The notes beneath the pieces are model-generated. The model did no database searches. It was not told the DNA's origin and saw only the letters and a program-made list of their open reading frames with translations. Of a DNA stretch of 64,000 bases, positions 1 through 10,430 are shown in pieces; position 1 is the first letter of the stretch; every line of letters begins with the position of its first letter. The translations under genes were made by a program, and so were the position numbers. The stretch is from Castellaniella sp. GTDB lineage: Bacteria > Pseudomonadota > Gammaproteobacteria > Burkholderiales > Burkholderiaceae_B. The stretch lies in the NCBI GenBank assembly GCA_019104865.1, contig JAHRWZ010000024.1, forward strand, positions 62,001-126,000, given 5' to 3'.

Positions 1-987
1 GCGCGCCTGCAGGATGTAGAGCTTGCCGTCCACGCCGTCGCGGCCCCATTCGATGTCCATGGGGCGCTGGTAGTGGGATTCGATGATGGTGGCGTAGCGG
101 GCCAGTTCGATGATCTCGTCGTCGGTCAGCGAATAGCGGTTGCGTTCGGACGCGGGGACTTCCACGGTGCGCACGGCATGGCCGGAGGCGCGCTGCTCGT
201 CGAATTCCATCTTGATCAGCTTGGAGCCGATGCGCCGGCTGATGATGGGATAGTGCCCGGCTGCCAGCGTGGGCTTGAAGACGTAGAACTCGTCGGGGTT
301 GACCGCGCCCTGCACCACCGTTTCGCCCAGGCCGTAGGACGAGGTGATGAAGACGACGTCCTTGAAGCCGGATTCGGTGTCCAGGGTGAACATGACACCC
401 GCACTGCCCTTGTCCGAACGCACCATGCGCTGAATGCCGGCCGACAGAGCGACCTCGGCGTGAGCATAACCCTTATGCACCCGGTAGGAGATGGCGCGAT
501 CGTTGTACAGGGACGCGAAGACGTGGCGGATTTTTTCCAGCACGTCGTCGATCCCGACTACGTTCAGATAGGTTTCCTGCTGGCCGGCGAACGAAGCATC
601 GGGCAGGTCTTCGGCGGTCGCGGACGAACGCACGGCAAAGGAGCCCTTGCCGTCGACGTCCAGTTGCGCGAAGGCATCCCGGATTGCCTTTTCGAATGCC
701 GCCGGAAACGGCGTGTCGATCACCCACTGGCGGATTTCGGCACCTGCAGACACCAGTTCGCGGACGTCGTCGGCGTTCAGGGCGTCGAGGCGTGCGTTGA
801 TACGGGCATCCAGGCCCGTGGATTTCAGGAAATCGCGGAAGGCATCGGCAGTGGTCGCAAAGCCGCCCGGCACGCGGACGCCGGCACCGGCCAGCTGGCT
901 GATCATTTCGCCTAGAGAAGCGTTCTTGCCTCCTACCGAGTCCACGTCCGACATACGGAGCTGCTCGAAAGATACAACATACGACAT
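1..987 (-). CDS. ppsA: Phosphoenolpyruvate synthase, N-terminal part (cut by window edge)
   Basis: PEP synthase makes phosphoenolpyruvate from pyruvate, ATP and water for gluconeogenesis. The minus frame starts ATG-TCG-TAT at 987 and stays open to base 1, giving about 329 residues of a protein normally near 790. The visible part is the nucleotide-binding PEP/pyruvate-kinase domain: it begins [20 protein letters not shown], continues with a [10 protein letters not shown] segment, and further on has [20 protein letters not shown] (the ATP-grasp-like signature) and ends near DIEWGRDG. The phospho-histidine swivelling domain and the PEP-binding barrel lie outside the window. An AAGGTG ribosome-site-like stretch precedes the ATG. 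The divergent neighbour is ppsR, the dedicated regulator of this enzyme, which supports the call. Confidence 0.95.
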   Translation of the reverse strand, partial: MSYVVSFEQLRMSDVDSVGGKNASLGEMISQLAGAGVRVPGGFATTADAFRDFLKSTGLDARINARLDALNADDVRELVSAGAEIRQWVIDTPFPAAFEKAIRDAFAQLDVDGKGSFAVRSSATAEDLPDASFAGQQETYLNVVGIDDVLEKIRHVFASLYNDRAISYRVHKGYAHAEVALSAGIQRMVRSDKGSAGVMFTLDTESGFKDVVFITSSYGLGETVVQGAVNPDEFYVFKPTLAAGHYPIISRRIGSKLIKMEFDEQRASGHAVRTVEVPASERNRYSLTDDEIIELARYATIIESHYQRPMDIEWGRDGVDGKLYILQAR

Positions 988-1205
988 GGTGTCACCTTTG
1001 AGATAGAAAAAGCGTGTTTGCCCGACGTACGCCGCATCGTGAAACCCGATGAATCACAACCAGCCCGATCGCCGCGGCACCTGGATTGGTGCTGTGCAGC
1101 AACGGGCGGTCGGCATGCGTCCGGCAAACCAGCCTTGCCTGTCGATCAGGTGACTGGTAACCTTCGCGGATTGTACCGTTTCTGACGCCAGCTGGCTCAA
1201 AATCC

Positions 1206-2039
1206 ATGACCGACCCCGCAATCGAACGACCCGTATTCATCGTCTCGGACAGCACGGGGATTACCGCCGAGACCTTCAGCCACGCGGTGCTCTCCCAATT
1301 CGAGGAAATCCCCTTCCAGGCTATCCGCCTGCCCTTCATCGACTCGGTCGAAAAGGCCGACGCGGCGGCGCGGCGCATCACTCAGCGGGCCGAACTGGGC
1401 GGGCCGCCTCCGTTGGTGTTCAGTACGCTCGTGGACCCGGAAATCGCCGACCGCATCCGCGAGTCGCCCTGCATCTTTCTGGACCTGTTCGGCGCCTTCG
1501 TGCAGCATCTGGAAGGCGTCCTGGGGGTCAAATCCAACCGTTCGGTGGGCCGATCCCACACCAACGGGCTGAGCAAACAGTACAACAACCGCATCGAGGC
1601 CATCAATTTCAGCCTGGCTCACGACGACGGGCAGTACATCCAGGGGCTGGAACAGGCCGACGTGATCCTAGTCGGGGTCTCGCGCTGCGGCAAAACCCCC
1701 ACCAGCCTGTATCTGGCCATGCAGTATGCCGTCAAGGCGGCGAACTACCCGCTGATCCCCGAGGACTTCGACCGGGGCGCGCTGCCGGCCACGCTGCTGC
1801 CCTACCGACGCAAGCTCTTTGGCCTGTCGATCCAGCCGGAACGGCTGGCCGAGGTGCGCAATGAACGTCGCCCGAACAGCACCTACGCGTCCCTGAAGCA
1901 GTGCCGCCAGGAAATCGCCGACTCCGAGCGGCTGATGCGCATGGAAAACATCCCCTGGCTGTCGACCACCACGCGCTCAATCGAGGAAATCTCCACCAAG
2001 ATCCTGGATGAAGTCGGGCTGGACCGGATGAGCTACTGA
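1206..2039 (+). CDS. ppsR: PEP synthase regulatory protein (bifunctional kinase/pyrophosphorylase)
   Basis: This 277-residue protein belongs to the DUF299/PSRP family. In that family the protein inactivates PEP synthase by ADP-dependent phosphorylation of a threonine next to the catalytic histidine, and reactivates it by phosphate-dependent dephosphorylation that releases pyrophosphate. The start reads FIVSDSTGITAETF, typical of the family, and a P-loop GVSRCGKT sits at residues 157-164. It is transcribed away from ppsA across a 218-base gap that should hold both promoters; I could not pick out convincing -35/-10 pairs there. Length and motifs are complete and nothing looks damaged. Confidence 0.95.
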   Translation: MTDPAIERPVFIVSDSTGITAETFSHAVLSQFEEIPFQAIRLPFIDSVEKADAAARRITQRAELGGPPPLVFSTLVDPEIADRIRESPCIFLDLFGAFVQHLEGVLGVKSNRSVGRSHTNGLSKQYNNRIEAINFSLAHDDGQYIQGLEQADVILVGVSRCGKTPTSLYLAMQYAVKAANYPLIPEDFDRGALPATLLPYRRKLFGLSIQPERLAEVRNERRPNSTYASLKQCRQEIADSERLMRMENIPWLSTTTRSIEEISTKILDEVGLDRMSY

Positions 2040-2079
2040 AGGCAGGATCAACGACCGTCGGCCGGGCCATCCGCCGGAT

Positions 2080-2880
2080 TCAACGGGCCTGCTGTCGCCG
2101 CTGCTCGAACAGGCAGATCGCGGCGGCCGCTGCGACATTGAGGGATTCCACACCTGCCGATTGGGGGATGTGCACCCGCCAGTCTGCTTGATCCAGCAGT
2201 TCGGGTGCCACGCCACGCCCCTCGTTGCCAAACAGCCAGGCACAGGGTCCGCGCAGATCCTGTTCATAGACCGACCGTGCCTGCTCCAGCGTGGTGGCCG
2301 CCAGCGGCACGGCCAGGCGCTCGTGCAGCGCCAACAGATCGACCCCTTCATGGATCCGCAGCGCGAAATGCGCCCCCTGGCCGCTACGCAACACTTTGGA
2401 TGACCAGGCGGCCGCGCAGCCCGGCGACAGAAATGCCTGTGTCAGCCCCGCCGCCGCCGCAGTGCGCAACAGGGTGCCCAGATTGCCCGGATCCTGTACC
2501 CGATCCAGGCACAGACAGCCGTCGGCGACCTGATCCGGCAAGGCAAAGTCCGGCGTCTCGACCAGAAAGAACACGGCGGGCCCGTGTTCCACCTGCGACA
2601 ACAGATGGGCCAGATGATCCTCCAGCACCACGCGCCGCACCGACTCGCACGCTTGCCACAGCGGCTTGATCCAGCCGGGCGACTGCGCTTGCACGGCTTC
2701 TCCCACGATCAGCGCGAGCGGCGGCCCCATGTGCTCCATCCAGGCGCGGCACAGATGCTCGCCTTCCAGGATGACCCGGGTCTCGCGCCGGCCGGGCCGG
2801 CCCTGAGCCAGCCGCAGCCAGAGCCGGTAGTCGGGATTGTCGCGCGAAGCAATGTGACGAACGGGGGCGGACGATGTCAT
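2080..2880 (-). CDS. SpoU/TrmH-family RNA 2'-O-methyltransferase
   Basis: This 266-residue enzyme is a SPOUT-class methyltransferase that uses S-adenosylmethionine to methylate a ribose 2'-OH in rRNA or tRNA. The three family motifs are visible in the C-terminal half: LDRVQDPGNLGTLLRTA, then WLFGNEGRGV, then IPQSAGVESLNVAAAAA, which form the knotted cofactor site. The N-terminal substrate-binding part is less conserved. I chose the ATG at 2880; a longer open frame to 3003 would run into rnhB, whose stop lies at 2913. It is the last gene of the long minus-strand superoperon and converges on ppsR. The exact RNA target cannot be read from the sequence, so no symbol is given. Confidence 0.85.
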   Translation of the reverse strand: MTSSAPVRHIASRDNPDYRLWLRLAQGRPGRRETRVILEGEHLCRAWMEHMGPPLALIVGEAVQAQSPGWIKPLWQACESVRRVVLEDHLAHLLSQVEHGPAVFFLVETPDFALPDQVADGCLCLDRVQDPGNLGTLLRTAAAAGLTQAFLSPGCAAAWSSKVLRSGQGAHFALRIHEGVDLLALHERLAVPLAATTLEQARSVYEQDLRGPCAWLFGNEGRGVAPELLDQADWRVHIPQSAGVESLNVAAAAAICLFEQRRQQAR

Positions 2881-2912
2881 GACGGCGGAAGCGGCCTGGA
2901 TCGAGGTTGTGA

Positions 2913-3650
2913 TCAATCGGTGCGGTGTGCTGACGTGAAGTCCGCGGTATCCTCGGGCAACAGTTTGCGCACGGGGGCGAAGCTGCGCCGGTGCGCGGGA
3001 CACGGGCCAAATTCAGCCAGCCGGGCCAAGTGCAGCGCCGTGCCGTAGCCCTTGTGCTGGTCGAAGGCGTATTGTGGATATTGCGCGTGCAGCGTCAGGC
3101 AGCAGGCATCCCGTGCGGTCTTGGCCAGGATCGACGCGGCGGAAATCGCCGGCACGAGCGCGTCGCCACCCACCACCGCGCGCGCCGGCGCCGGCAGGCC
3201 GGTCGGCAGGCGGTTGCCGTCAACCAGGATCAGCTGCGGCGCGTGCGACAAGGCCAGGCAGGCCTGGCGCATGGCCAGCAGCGTCGCCTGCAGGATGTTC
3301 AGGCGGTCGATGTCCTGGACGTCGGCCTGGGCGATCGCCCAGGCGAGAGCCTGAGCGCGAATTTGTTCGGCCAGTTGCTCGCGCCGCTTCGGGCTGAGCT
3401 TTTTCGAGTCGTCCAGCCCATCGATGGGCCGATCAGGATCCAGGATCACAGCGGCGGCGAACACCGGCCCGGCCAGCGGCCCGCGCCCGGCCTCGTCCAC
3501 ACCCGCCATCCATGACGGGCGGCTGTGCAGTGCACCAGAATCGCCTGCCGGCCCCCCGCCGGCGTCCAGTCCGAACAGATCGGGCTGCTGGAACAGCCCG
3601 GTCTGCTCGAGCGAAGAAGACCGCCTTGACCGATCAGATCGCGTGGCCAT
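2913..3650 (-). CDS. rnhB: Ribonuclease HII
   Basis: RNase HII cuts the RNA strand of RNA-DNA hybrids and removes single ribonucleotides from DNA. The 245-residue frame has the acidic active-site motif [13 protein letters not shown] with D52 and E53, the DSKKL segment, and [12 protein letters not shown] followed by HKGYGT, all diagnostic. About 45 extra residues precede the first motif; E. coli RNase HII has only about a dozen there, so an internal start is possible. The ATG at 3650 lies inside the end of lpxB (17-base overlap), consistent with translational coupling in the lpxA-lpxB-rnhB order common in proteobacteria. Confidence 0.93.
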   Translation of the reverse strand: MATRSDRSRRSSSLEQTGLFQQPDLFGLDAGGGPAGDSGALHSRPSWMAGVDEAGRGPLAGPVFAAAVILDPDRPIDGLDDSKKLSPKRREQLAEQIRAQALAWAIAQADVQDIDRLNILQATLLAMRQACLALSHAPQLILVDGNRLPTGLPAPARAVVGGDALVPAISAASILAKTARDACCLTLHAQYPQYAFDQHKGYGTALHLARLAEFGPCPAHRRSFAPVRKLLPEDTADFTSAHRTD

Positions 3651-4899
3651 GGCAGACGTCCAGAATGGCCTGCGCCGCCAGGCCCGGGGTATCCCGGCGT
3701 AATGTGCCGTGCAGCGCGGTGAAGCGATCCGAGATGCGCATGCCCAGCGCGGTGTCGGTCAGCGCCGTCCAGGTGTGTTCGGCCAGGGCCTCTGGCGTGG
3801 CGGCTTCTTGCAGCAGTTCGGGCACGACGAAATCGCGTTCCAGAATGTTCGGCAGGCCGACCCAGGGCAGGCTGGGCGCGGCCTGGCCGGATTTCCAGGC
3901 CATGAGGCGCCGCATCCACGGGGTGATGACGTAGGAAATCACCAGCGGCCGCTTGAACAGGGCGGCCTCTAGCGTCGCGGTGCCGCTGGCGACGAGCACG
4001 GCGTCGGCTGCCTCCATCGCATGCCAGGCAACTGGCCATTCGCTCGTATCCAGGGCATCCGCCCGGCGTGCGGCCCCATCCTGCCCGCCGACAGAGGCCA
4101 TATCCAGCACGCGGCAGTCCGGCACGGGATGCTGCGCCAGGATGGCCTCGAACTGCGCCCGGCGCCGGGCATTGACCACCGGTACGACGATCTGCAGGTC
4201 CGGGTCCTGGCGGCGCAAAAGCTGTGCGGCCAGCAGGAAACGCGGCGCCAGCAGACGCAGTTCGGATTCCCGGCTGCCGGGCATCAGCGCCAGCACGCGA
4301 CGGGTGGGATCCAGCCCCAGCAAGGATCGGGCGGCCTGGCGGTCGGGGCGTTCGGGGATCAGTTCCGCCAGCGGATGGCCGACGTAGGTCACCGGGACAC
4401 CCTGTTCGCGGTAGAGATCGACCTCGAAGGGGAACAGCACCAGCATATGCGAAACGGCGCGCCGGATCTGGTGGATGCGCTCGAAGCGCCAAGCCCAGAT
4501 TGAAGGGCCCACGAAATGCACGGTGGGGATGCCGGCCGCGCGCACCTTTTCTTCCAGGCGCAGATTGAAGTCTGGCGCATCGACGCCGATAAAGACGTCG
4601 GGGCGCTGTGCCAGCACCCGGCGCCGGGTGTCGTACCAGGTGCGTACCAGCCGTGGCGCCTGCCGCAGGGCATCCACATAGCCGAACACGGACAGCGCAT
4701 CCATCGGGTGCCAGGCCTGAAAACCGGCGCGCGCCATGGCAGGCCCCCCGATACCCATCGTCTGTGCAGCCGGATCCCGCGCCAGCAGGCCCCGGATCAT
4801 GCGGGCGGCCAGCAGATCCCCGGACGGTTCGCCGGCCACGATGGACGCGCGAATCCCGCCCCCGGATGACAGCGGGCCAGTTGCCCGATCCATCGTCAT
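3634..4899 (-). CDS. lpxB: Lipid-A-disaccharide synthase
   Basis: LpxB is the membrane-associated GT19 glycosyltransferase that condenses UDP-2,3-diacylglucosamine with lipid X to form the tetraacyl disaccharide of lipid A. The sequence shows [13 protein letters not shown] near the start, GIGGPAM, then the long middle with [26 protein letters not shown] and [10 protein letters not shown], all family landmarks. With ATG at 4899 the protein is 421 residues; a further in-frame ATG lies at 4941 and another at 4893. I prefer 4899 because family members begin only a short distance before the [10 protein letters not shown] motif, but no ribosome site decides it. It lies 58 bases downstream of lpxA and overlaps rnhB. 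Confidence 0.93.
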   Translation of the reverse strand: MTMDRATGPLSSGGGIRASIVAGEPSGDLLAARMIRGLLARDPAAQTMGIGGPAMARAGFQAWHPMDALSVFGYVDALRQAPRLVRTWYDTRRRVLAQRPDVFIGVDAPDFNLRLEEKVRAAGIPTVHFVGPSIWAWRFERIHQIRRAVSHMLVLFPFEVDLYREQGVPVTYVGHPLAELIPERPDRQAARSLLGLDPTRRVLALMPGSRESELRLLAPRFLLAAQLLRRQDPDLQIVVPVVNARRRAQFEAILAQHPVPDCRVLDMASVGGQDGAARRADALDTSEWPVAWHAMEAADAVLVASGTATLEAALFKRPLVISYVITPWMRRLMAWKSGQAAPSLPWVGLPNILERDFVVPELLQEAATPEALAEHTWTALTDTALGMRISDRFTALHGTLRRDTPGLAAQAILDVCHGHAI

Positions 4900-4957
4900 C
4901 GAAAGCCCCGGAGGTGCCCTGGCCTTGCGGCCGAGGGGCACCGGGCCGATGCTGCGT

Positions 4958-5755
4958 TCATGGACGCGCGATGCCCCGGGTGGAGGCGCGCAGGAAGTCG
5001 ATCAGGGTTTGCACGGCGGGGGCCTCGGACGGATGAGCCTGCTGAAGATCGACCAGGGCGTCGGCCGCCTGCTCGATGTTGAACTGGCGCCGATACAGGG
5101 TCTTGTAGGCTTCTTTCAGCACCTGGATGTCGTCCGGCGTAAAGCCGCGTCGGCCCAGACCTTCGGAGTTGATGCCGACCGGCCGGAAAGAATCGCCCGC
5201 GCCGATCATGTAGGGCGGCACGTCCTGGCGCACCGAACTGGTGCCACCGATCATCGCATGCGCGCCGATGCGCACGAACTGGTGCACAGCGGACAATCCG
5301 CCGATGATGGCCCAGTCGCCGATGTGGATGTGACCGCCCAGCTGCACGCTGTTGGCGATCACGATGTGGCTTCCCAGCTGGCAATCATGCGCGATGTGGA
5401 CGTACGTCATGATCCAGTTGTCGTCGCCCAGGCGGGTGGTCCCCACGTCCTGGACTGTGCCGATGTTGATCGTGACGTGTTCGCGGAAGGTGTTGCCGGC
5501 GCCGATTTCCAGCGCGGTGGGCTCACCCTGGTATTTTTTGTCCTGAGGAATGCCGCCGATCGAGCAAAACCGGTAGAAATGGTTGTTCGGGCCGATGGTG
5601 GTGTGCCCGTCGATGACGCAATGCGGCCCGACGCGCGTGCCGGCGCCGATGCGGACGTGTTCGCCGATGATGCTGTAGGGGCCGACACTGACATCGTCAC
5701 CCAGCACCGCGCCCGGCGCGACGATGGCCGTTGGATGAATCCGCGCCGTCGTCAT
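4958..5755 (-). CDS. lpxA: UDP-N-acetylglucosamine acyltransferase
   Basis: LpxA catalyses the first step of lipid A synthesis, transfer of a 3-hydroxyacyl chain from acyl carrier protein to UDP-GlcNAc. The 265-residue product is a left-handed parallel beta helix of hexapeptide repeats, starting [20 protein letters not shown], with the active-site segment THVHIAHDC-like (here [12 protein letters not shown]) and the helical C-terminal domain from about residue 185. I chose ATG 5755 because it overlaps the fabZ stop as ATGA and gives the usual length; a longer in-frame start at 5782 would sit inside fabZ. The gene order lpxD-fabZ-lpxA-lpxB is the classic one. Confidence 0.95.
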   Translation of the reverse strand: MTTARIHPTAIVAPGAVLGDDVSVGPYSIIGEHVRIGAGTRVGPHCVIDGHTTIGPNNHFYRFCSIGGIPQDKKYQGEPTALEIGAGNTFREHVTINIGTVQDVGTTRLGDDNWIMTYVHIAHDCQLGSHIVIANSVQLGGHIHIGDWAIIGGLSAVHQFVRIGAHAMIGGTSSVRQDVPPYMIGAGDSFRPVGINSEGLGRRGFTPDDIQVLKEAYKTLYRRQFNIEQAADALVDLQQAHPSEAPAVQTLIDFLRASTRGIARP

Positions 5756-6207
5756 GCTTCGTCCAGGACGCGCACCGCACACATGATCTTGGCCTCGGCG
5801 GCGATCTGGTCGCCGACTTTGGCGACGGCCGTGTACTTGCAGATCGAGCGGCTGAGCTTGTCGGCCGAGACTTCCATGCGCAACTGGTCCCCCGGCACCA
5901 CCGGGCGGCGAAAGCGCGCGCCGTCCACGCCGACCAGATAATAGGCGACCTTGGTGCTGGCCAGGTTCGGGGCCCCCGCGTCGGCGAACGAAAACAAAGC
6001 TGCCGCCTGAGCAAGGGCCTCGATGATGAGCACGCCGGGCATCACCGGGTGGTGCGCGAAATGTCCCTGAAAGAACGGTTCGTTGTAAGTGACATTTTTG
6101 ATGGCGACGATGCTCTTGCCAGGGTCCATCTCCAGGACGCGGTCCACGAGCAGCATCGGCTGCCGATGCGGCAGCCGCTCCATGATGTCTTTAATGTCGA
6201 GTTCCAT
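5752..6207 (-). CDS. fabZ: 3-hydroxyacyl-ACP dehydratase
   Basis: FabZ dehydrates 3-hydroxyacyl-ACP in fatty acid elongation and competes with LpxA and LpxD for the same hydroxyacyl-ACP pool, which explains its place among the lipid A genes. The 151-residue hot-dog-fold protein begins with [19 protein letters not shown] and contains [20 protein letters not shown], with the expected catalytic His49 and Glu63. Its ATG shares one base with the lpxD stop (TAATG), and its stop overlaps lpxA by ATGA, so the three genes are probably translationally coupled. Full family length. Confidence 0.96.
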   Translation of the reverse strand: MELDIKDIMERLPHRQPMLLVDRVLEMDPGKSIVAIKNVTYNEPFFQGHFAHHPVMPGVLIIEALAQAAALFSFADAGAPNLASTKVAYYLVGVDGARFRRPVVPGDQLRMEVSADKLSRSICKYTAVAKVGDQIAAEAKIMCAVRVLDEA

Positions 6208-7352
6208 TATTCTCTGTCCTGCTTGTTGTTCGCGGACTGCCTGGCGATCCCGGTAGCCGCTTGTCGTTCGGCGGACCGCACGCGCTTGCGTAATTGCGCC
6301 AGCTGACCGATCACCGCCGCATTATGTTGCCAGGCGGCATGTTCAGCCACTGGGAATACCCCGGTATAGCGCCCTGGCTTGAGGATGTCGGATGTGACCG
6401 CCGTCCCGCCGGAAATGTGCACGTCGTCGCCCAGCGTCAGATGGCCGCCGAACATGGCCGCCCCCCCGATCACGCAGCGCTGGCCCATCGTGGTGGACCC
6501 AGCCACCCCGACACAGGCCGCCATCGCCGTATGATCCCCGATACGGCAATTATGGCCGATCATGATCTGGTTATCGAGCTTCACGCCGTTACCCAGCACC
6601 GTGTCCTCGACCGCGCCCCGATCGACCGTGGTATTGGCGCCGATCTCGACGTCATCACCAATACGAACGCCCCCCAGCTGGGCGATCTTGGCCCAAGCCC
6701 CCGGGGTACGCGGATCGGGCGCGAACCCGAAACCATCGGCGCCCAGCACCACGCCGGAATGCAGAATGGCGCGCGCGCCCACGGACACCCCGTGATAGAG
6801 CGTGACCCGCGCATGCAGCAGACTGTCAGGCCCGATCGAGCAATCCGGACCGATCACGCAGCCGGCCCCAATCCGGGTACCGGCCCCGATTCGGGTGCCG
6901 GCCTCGATCACGGCCAGCGGCCCGATATGGACGCCGTCTTCCAGGACGGCAGTCAGTGCAATGATGGCGCTGGGGTGGATGCCCTGCGGCAGGCCGGCCA
7001 CGCGGTGGCGGTCGAACCACTGGGCGAGCAGCGCATACATGAGATACGGCTGCGGGCACAACACAGCGGCCCAGGCGGGCGCCTGGGCGTGGCTGTCCTG
7101 GAAGGACGCCCAGTCTTCCGGACGCAGGATGACCGCGGCAGCGCGGCAGTCATCCAGCTGCGAGTGCAGCCGCGGATTGGAGAGAAAGCTGATCTCGGTG
7201 GACCCCGCCGTGTTCAGCGAGCCGAGCCCCGCGATGCGCAGAGTGTCTGCGGCCGCGGTGCCGGTGATCCTGCACCCCAGCCCGACCGAGTCGGCTGCCT
7301 GCAACAGGTGCGGCAAGACTGGAGCCCGATCGGGCGCGAGCAGCACCGGCAT
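6207..7352 (-). CDS. lpxD: UDP-3-O-acylglucosamine N-acyltransferase
   Basis: LpxD adds the second 3-hydroxyacyl chain, to the amino group of UDP-3-O-acylglucosamine. The 381-residue protein has the N-terminal uridine-binding domain ([13 protein letters not shown] near residue 54), a long run of hexapeptide repeats, and the catalytic region [20 protein letters not shown] with its conserved histidines. The C-terminus ends in a charged tail. A small oddity is an internal duplication, [14 protein letters not shown] at about residue 150-163, visible as a near-exact 18-base tandem repeat around 6864-6901. It lies 6 bases downstream of skp. Confidence 0.95.
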   Translation of the reverse strand: MPVLLAPDRAPVLPHLLQAADSVGLGCRITGTAAADTLRIAGLGSLNTAGSTEISFLSNPRLHSQLDDCRAAAVILRPEDWASFQDSHAQAPAWAAVLCPQPYLMYALLAQWFDRHRVAGLPQGIHPSAIIALTAVLEDGVHIGPLAVIEAGTRIGAGTRIGAGCVIGPDCSIGPDSLLHARVTLYHGVSVGARAILHSGVVLGADGFGFAPDPRTPGAWAKIAQLGGVRIGDDVEIGANTTVDRGAVEDTVLGNGVKLDNQIMIGHNCRIGDHTAMAACVGVAGSTTMGQRCVIGGAAMFGGHLTLGDDVHISGGTAVTSDILKPGRYTGVFPVAEHAAWQHNAAVIGQLAQLRKRVRSAERQAATGIARQSANNKQDRE

Positions 7353-7358
7353 CTGGAA

Positions 7359-7910
7359 TCAGCCACCCAGGGCTTTGATGACCTGGTCGGTGATATCCAC
7401 GCGCGGACTGACCGTCACGGCGTCCTGGATGATCAGATCATAGTTCTGCTGTTCGGCGATTTTTTTGATCGCGGTGTCGGCCTTTTCCACGATCGCGGAA
7501 AATTCCTCGTTGCGACGGCGGTTGAAGTCTTCCTGGAACTCGCGACGCTTGCGCTGCAGATCGGAATCGATGTCCTGCAATTGACGCTGGCGTTTGACAC
7601 GGTCGGCCTCGGACAGCACGGGCGCGTCCTTGTCGAGTTTCTGGGCCTGGGAACGCAGACTGTCGGCCTGCTTCTGCAGATCCTGGTCACGTTTCTTGAA
7701 TTCGGCCTCGATCTTGGCCTGAGCGGCCTTGGCCGGCTTCGAGTCGCGCAGAATGCGTTCCGTGCTGACGAAACCGATCTTCGTTCCCTGGGCATACGAG
7801 GGGACGACGAACAGCGCCCCGAGCCCGATCGCAGCAGCCACAGCCAGGGCACGATGGCCACGGACGGCGTGTTGCGCCAATGTTGAAACATTCAAACCTG
7901 AAAGACTCAT
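7359..7910 (-). CDS. skp: Periplasmic chaperone Skp/OmpH
   Basis: Skp is a trimeric periplasmic chaperone that holds unfolded outer-membrane proteins on their way to the BAM complex. The 183-residue product has an N-terminal hydrophobic signal (ALAVAAAIGLGALFVVPSYA, cleavage after SYA near residue 40), then TKIGFVSTERILRDS, and a long charged, Lys/Arg/Glu/Gln-rich coiled coil from about 55 to 150 that forms the tentacles. It lies between bamA and lpxD, the usual location. The signal region is longer at its N-terminus than usual, so a start further inside is possible; a GGTGG stretch and six T residues precede the chosen ATG. Confidence 0.92.
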   Translation of the reverse strand: MSLSGLNVSTLAQHAVRGHRALAVAAAIGLGALFVVPSYAQGTKIGFVSTERILRDSKPAKAAQAKIEAEFKKRDQDLQKQADSLRSQAQKLDKDAPVLSEADRVKRQRQLQDIDSDLQRKRREFQEDFNRRRNEEFSAIVEKADTAIKKIAEQQNYDLIIQDAVTVSPRVDITDQVIKALGG

Positions 7911-7977
7911 GATGAAAAAACCACCTGCGGTGAACGCTGCGATAAAAAGGAACTATTGTGCCATTAAACGAAGGGAA

Positions 7978-10350
7978 TCAGAACCCTGTGCCGATCTGGA
8001 ACTGGAACAGTTGTTTCTCGTCGCCGTCCTTGGCATTCAGAGGACGACCGAACGACAATTGCAACGGCCCCAGAGGCGATTCCCAGGACAGGCCGATACC
8101 CGCCGAGAACTTCCAGCCGCAAGGATCGGAGACGCCGTTGTTGATGCCTTGTGTGCAAGGCGAACTGTCGGTGTTGGCGACTTGCCCGGCATCCGTGAAG
8201 AGGAACCAGCGCAGGGTGCGGTCCCGGGTGGCGCCCGGGAACGGCAGATACAACTGCAGGTTGCCCACGATGCGCCGCGAGCCCCCCAGGTAGGTGTTGG
8301 TCAGGGTATCGCGGGGGCCGAGCGACGCGCCCTCGTAGCCGCGCACCGACCCGATGCCGCCCGCGTACATGTTCTTGATGACCGGGAAGGCCTTGCCGCT
8401 GCTGCCGTAGGTCTTTTCCCAGTCGGCCTGGCCGTTCAGGGCCAGGGTGAACGAACGCCCCATCGGCCAGAAGAACTGCTGCTGGCCGCTGAGCTTGTAG
8501 TATTTCAGATCCATCGTGGAGACATCTGCCGACAGGCGGGTATAGCTGCCCTTATGCGGCGCCAGCGCGCTGTCGCGCGTGTCTTTGGCCCAGCCCAAGC
8601 TGCCGATGACCGCGTTCGTGGTGTCGCCGTACTGGTCGACGAAATTCTGATAGGCCAGCGGCGCCGGATTCAGATTGAGATCCGTGCCCATGGTCATGTC
8701 GCGCAGGGAATTGCGCTCGAAGGTCGCGCCGGCGAACACGCGGTCCGTCTCGGAGATCGGGACCCCGAAATTCAGGCCCAGACCCAGGGATTCGACGGCA
8801 TACCAGCCCAGCGAGCCGCTATCGGCCACGGCATACGGCGTCGTGCGCCGGTAGTAGATGGACGTGGTCTTGCTGATGCCGTCCTGGGTCCAGTAGGGGT
8901 TGGTGTGCGAGATCACGGCAGCGCGGTTGGTGGCGCTGGTGTTGACATTCAGCGACAGCGAGTTGCCGCTGCCGAATACGTTGTCCTGGCTGATCCCGGC
9001 CGAGAGCATCAGCTTGTCGGTCGTGCCGTAGCCGACCCCCAGGTTGATCATGCCGGTGGGTTTTTCCTTCACGTTCACGTCGACGTCGACCTGGTCGGGC
9101 GAGCCCGGCACGGGATCGGTCTTGACGTCGACCTCGCTGAAGTAGCCCAGCCGGTCGATGCGGTCCTTCGAGGTCTTGATGCTGGAGGAGTCGTACCAGG
9201 CGGCTTCCTGCTGGCGCATTTCACGGCGCACGACCTGGTCGCGGGTGCGCGTGTTGCCGCCCACATTGATGCGGCGCACGTATACGCGGCGCCCGGGATC
9301 GACGTAGAACGTGAGCTTGGCGACATGCGTGTCGTGATCCAGGACCGGGCTGGGGTTCACATTGGCGAAGGCGTAGCCCAGCGACCCCAGGTAATCCGTC
9401 ATGGATTTCGCGATCGCGTTGGTCTTTTCCGCCGAGAAGGTTTCGCCTTCGTGGACCGTGATGATCGGTTTGAGTTTGTCTTCCAGACCCAGCAGGTCGC
9501 CGGCCATGTCCACTGGCCCGAGCTTGTAGGGCTCGCCCTCGTGCACGGTCATGGTGATGTAGATGCTCTTGCGGTCGGGCGAGATCGTGACCTGGGGGGG
9601 TTCCATGGAGAATTCCAGGTAGCCGCGATCCAGGTAGTAGGAACGGATGCGCTCGACGTCGCCCTCGAGTTTCTCGCGTGAATATTTGTTCGTGCCCGTG
9701 TACCAGGTCATCATGCCGCCGGTGGTCAGCTGCATCTGGTCTTCCAGGGTACCGGCGGAAAAGGCCTTGTTGCCGATGAATTCGATCTTGCCGATCGTGG
9801 TGACTTCGCCTTCGAAGATGTCGAAGCTGACACCGACACGGTTGCGCGGCAACGGCGTGATGACCGGATTGATCTGGACGCCGTACTTGCCTTTGGATAG
9901 ATACTGCTGCTTCAGTTCGAAGACCGCGCGGTCCAGCATGGCCTGGTCGAAGATCCGGCCCTGGCCAAAGCCCACCTGGGACAACGATTTCGTCAGGGCC
10001 TTGGCATCGAATTCGCGCATGCCGTTGAAGTTGATCGAGGCGATCGTGGCGCGTTCCTTGACGGACACCACCAGGACATTGCCGCGCGCGTCGATCTTCA
10101 CGTCGCTGAAGAACCCCGTGCCGTAGAGCTTCTGGATCGCGGTGGCGGCTTCCTCTTCGGTAAAGGTCTGGCCGATTTTCACCGGTAGATACGTGAAGAT
10201 CGTTCCCGGATCGACCCGCTCGATGCCCTGCACCTGAATATCGCGCACGACGAAAGGCGTGAAGGCGGCCGCCACGGCGGGTGCCAGCAAGGCCGCCAGC
10301 ACCACGGGAATGGCGCGCTTGATCAGACGAGAGTTCCGGAGAGACGACAT
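7978..10350 (-). CDS. bamA: Outer membrane protein assembly factor BamA
   Basis: BamA is the essential Omp85 protein that inserts beta-barrel proteins into the outer membrane. The 790-residue product has a signal peptide (about 1-29, ending AVAAA), then FVVRDIQVQGIERVDPGTIF, which opens the first of five POTRA domains covering roughly residues 31-425, and a 16-strand barrel to the C-terminus. The L6 motif VRGY is at residues 669-672 and the last residue is phenylalanine (IGTGF), the expected barrel end. It follows rseP with a 69-base gap and precedes skp by 67 bases, the conserved proteobacterial order. Confidence 0.97.
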   Translation of the reverse strand: MSSLRNSRLIKRAIPVVLAALLAPAVAAAFTPFVVRDIQVQGIERVDPGTIFTYLPVKIGQTFTEEEAATAIQKLYGTGFFSDVKIDARGNVLVVSVKERATIASINFNGMREFDAKALTKSLSQVGFGQGRIFDQAMLDRAVFELKQQYLSKGKYGVQINPVITPLPRNRVGVSFDIFEGEVTTIGKIEFIGNKAFSAGTLEDQMQLTTGGMMTWYTGTNKYSREKLEGDVERIRSYYLDRGYLEFSMEPPQVTISPDRKSIYITMTVHEGEPYKLGPVDMAGDLLGLEDKLKPIITVHEGETFSAEKTNAIAKSMTDYLGSLGYAFANVNPSPVLDHDTHVAKLTFYVDPGRRVYVRRINVGGNTRTRDQVVRREMRQQEAAWYDSSSIKTSKDRIDRLGYFSEVDVKTDPVPGSPDQVDVDVNVKEKPTGMINLGVGYGTTDKLMLSAGISQDNVFGSGNSLSLNVNTSATNRAAVISHTNPYWTQDGISKTTSIYYRRTTPYAVADSGSLGWYAVESLGLGLNFGVPISETDRVFAGATFERNSLRDMTMGTDLNLNPAPLAYQNFVDQYGDTTNAVIGSLGWAKDTRDSALAPHKGSYTRLSADVSTMDLKYYKLSGQQQFFWPMGRSFTLALNGQADWEKTYGSSGKAFPVIKNMYAGGIGSVRGYEGASLGPRDTLTNTYLGGSRRIVGNLQLYLPFPGATRDRTLRWFLFTDAGQVANTDSSPCTQGINNGVSDPCGWKFSAGIGLSWESPLGPLQLSFGRPLNAKDGDEKQLFQFQIGTGF

Positions 10351-10400
10351 CCTGGCAATCCTTTTCAGCCGTGACGGGGGTTGGAGACAAATGATGCGCG

Positions 10401-10430
10401 ATTGTAAGTCACAACGCGATCACCTGAAAA
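10401..10430 (-). promoter_or_regulatory. Possible internal sigma-70 promoter for bamA
   Basis: On the minus strand a TTTTCA -35-like hexamer (10430-10425) is followed after 18 bases by TACAAT (10406-10401, 5 of 6 to consensus). It would start transcription about 45 bases before the bamA ATG, in the rseP-bamA gap. The -35 box overlaps the end of rseP. This is pattern matching only; the operon may also be read through from upstream. Confidence 0.35.
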
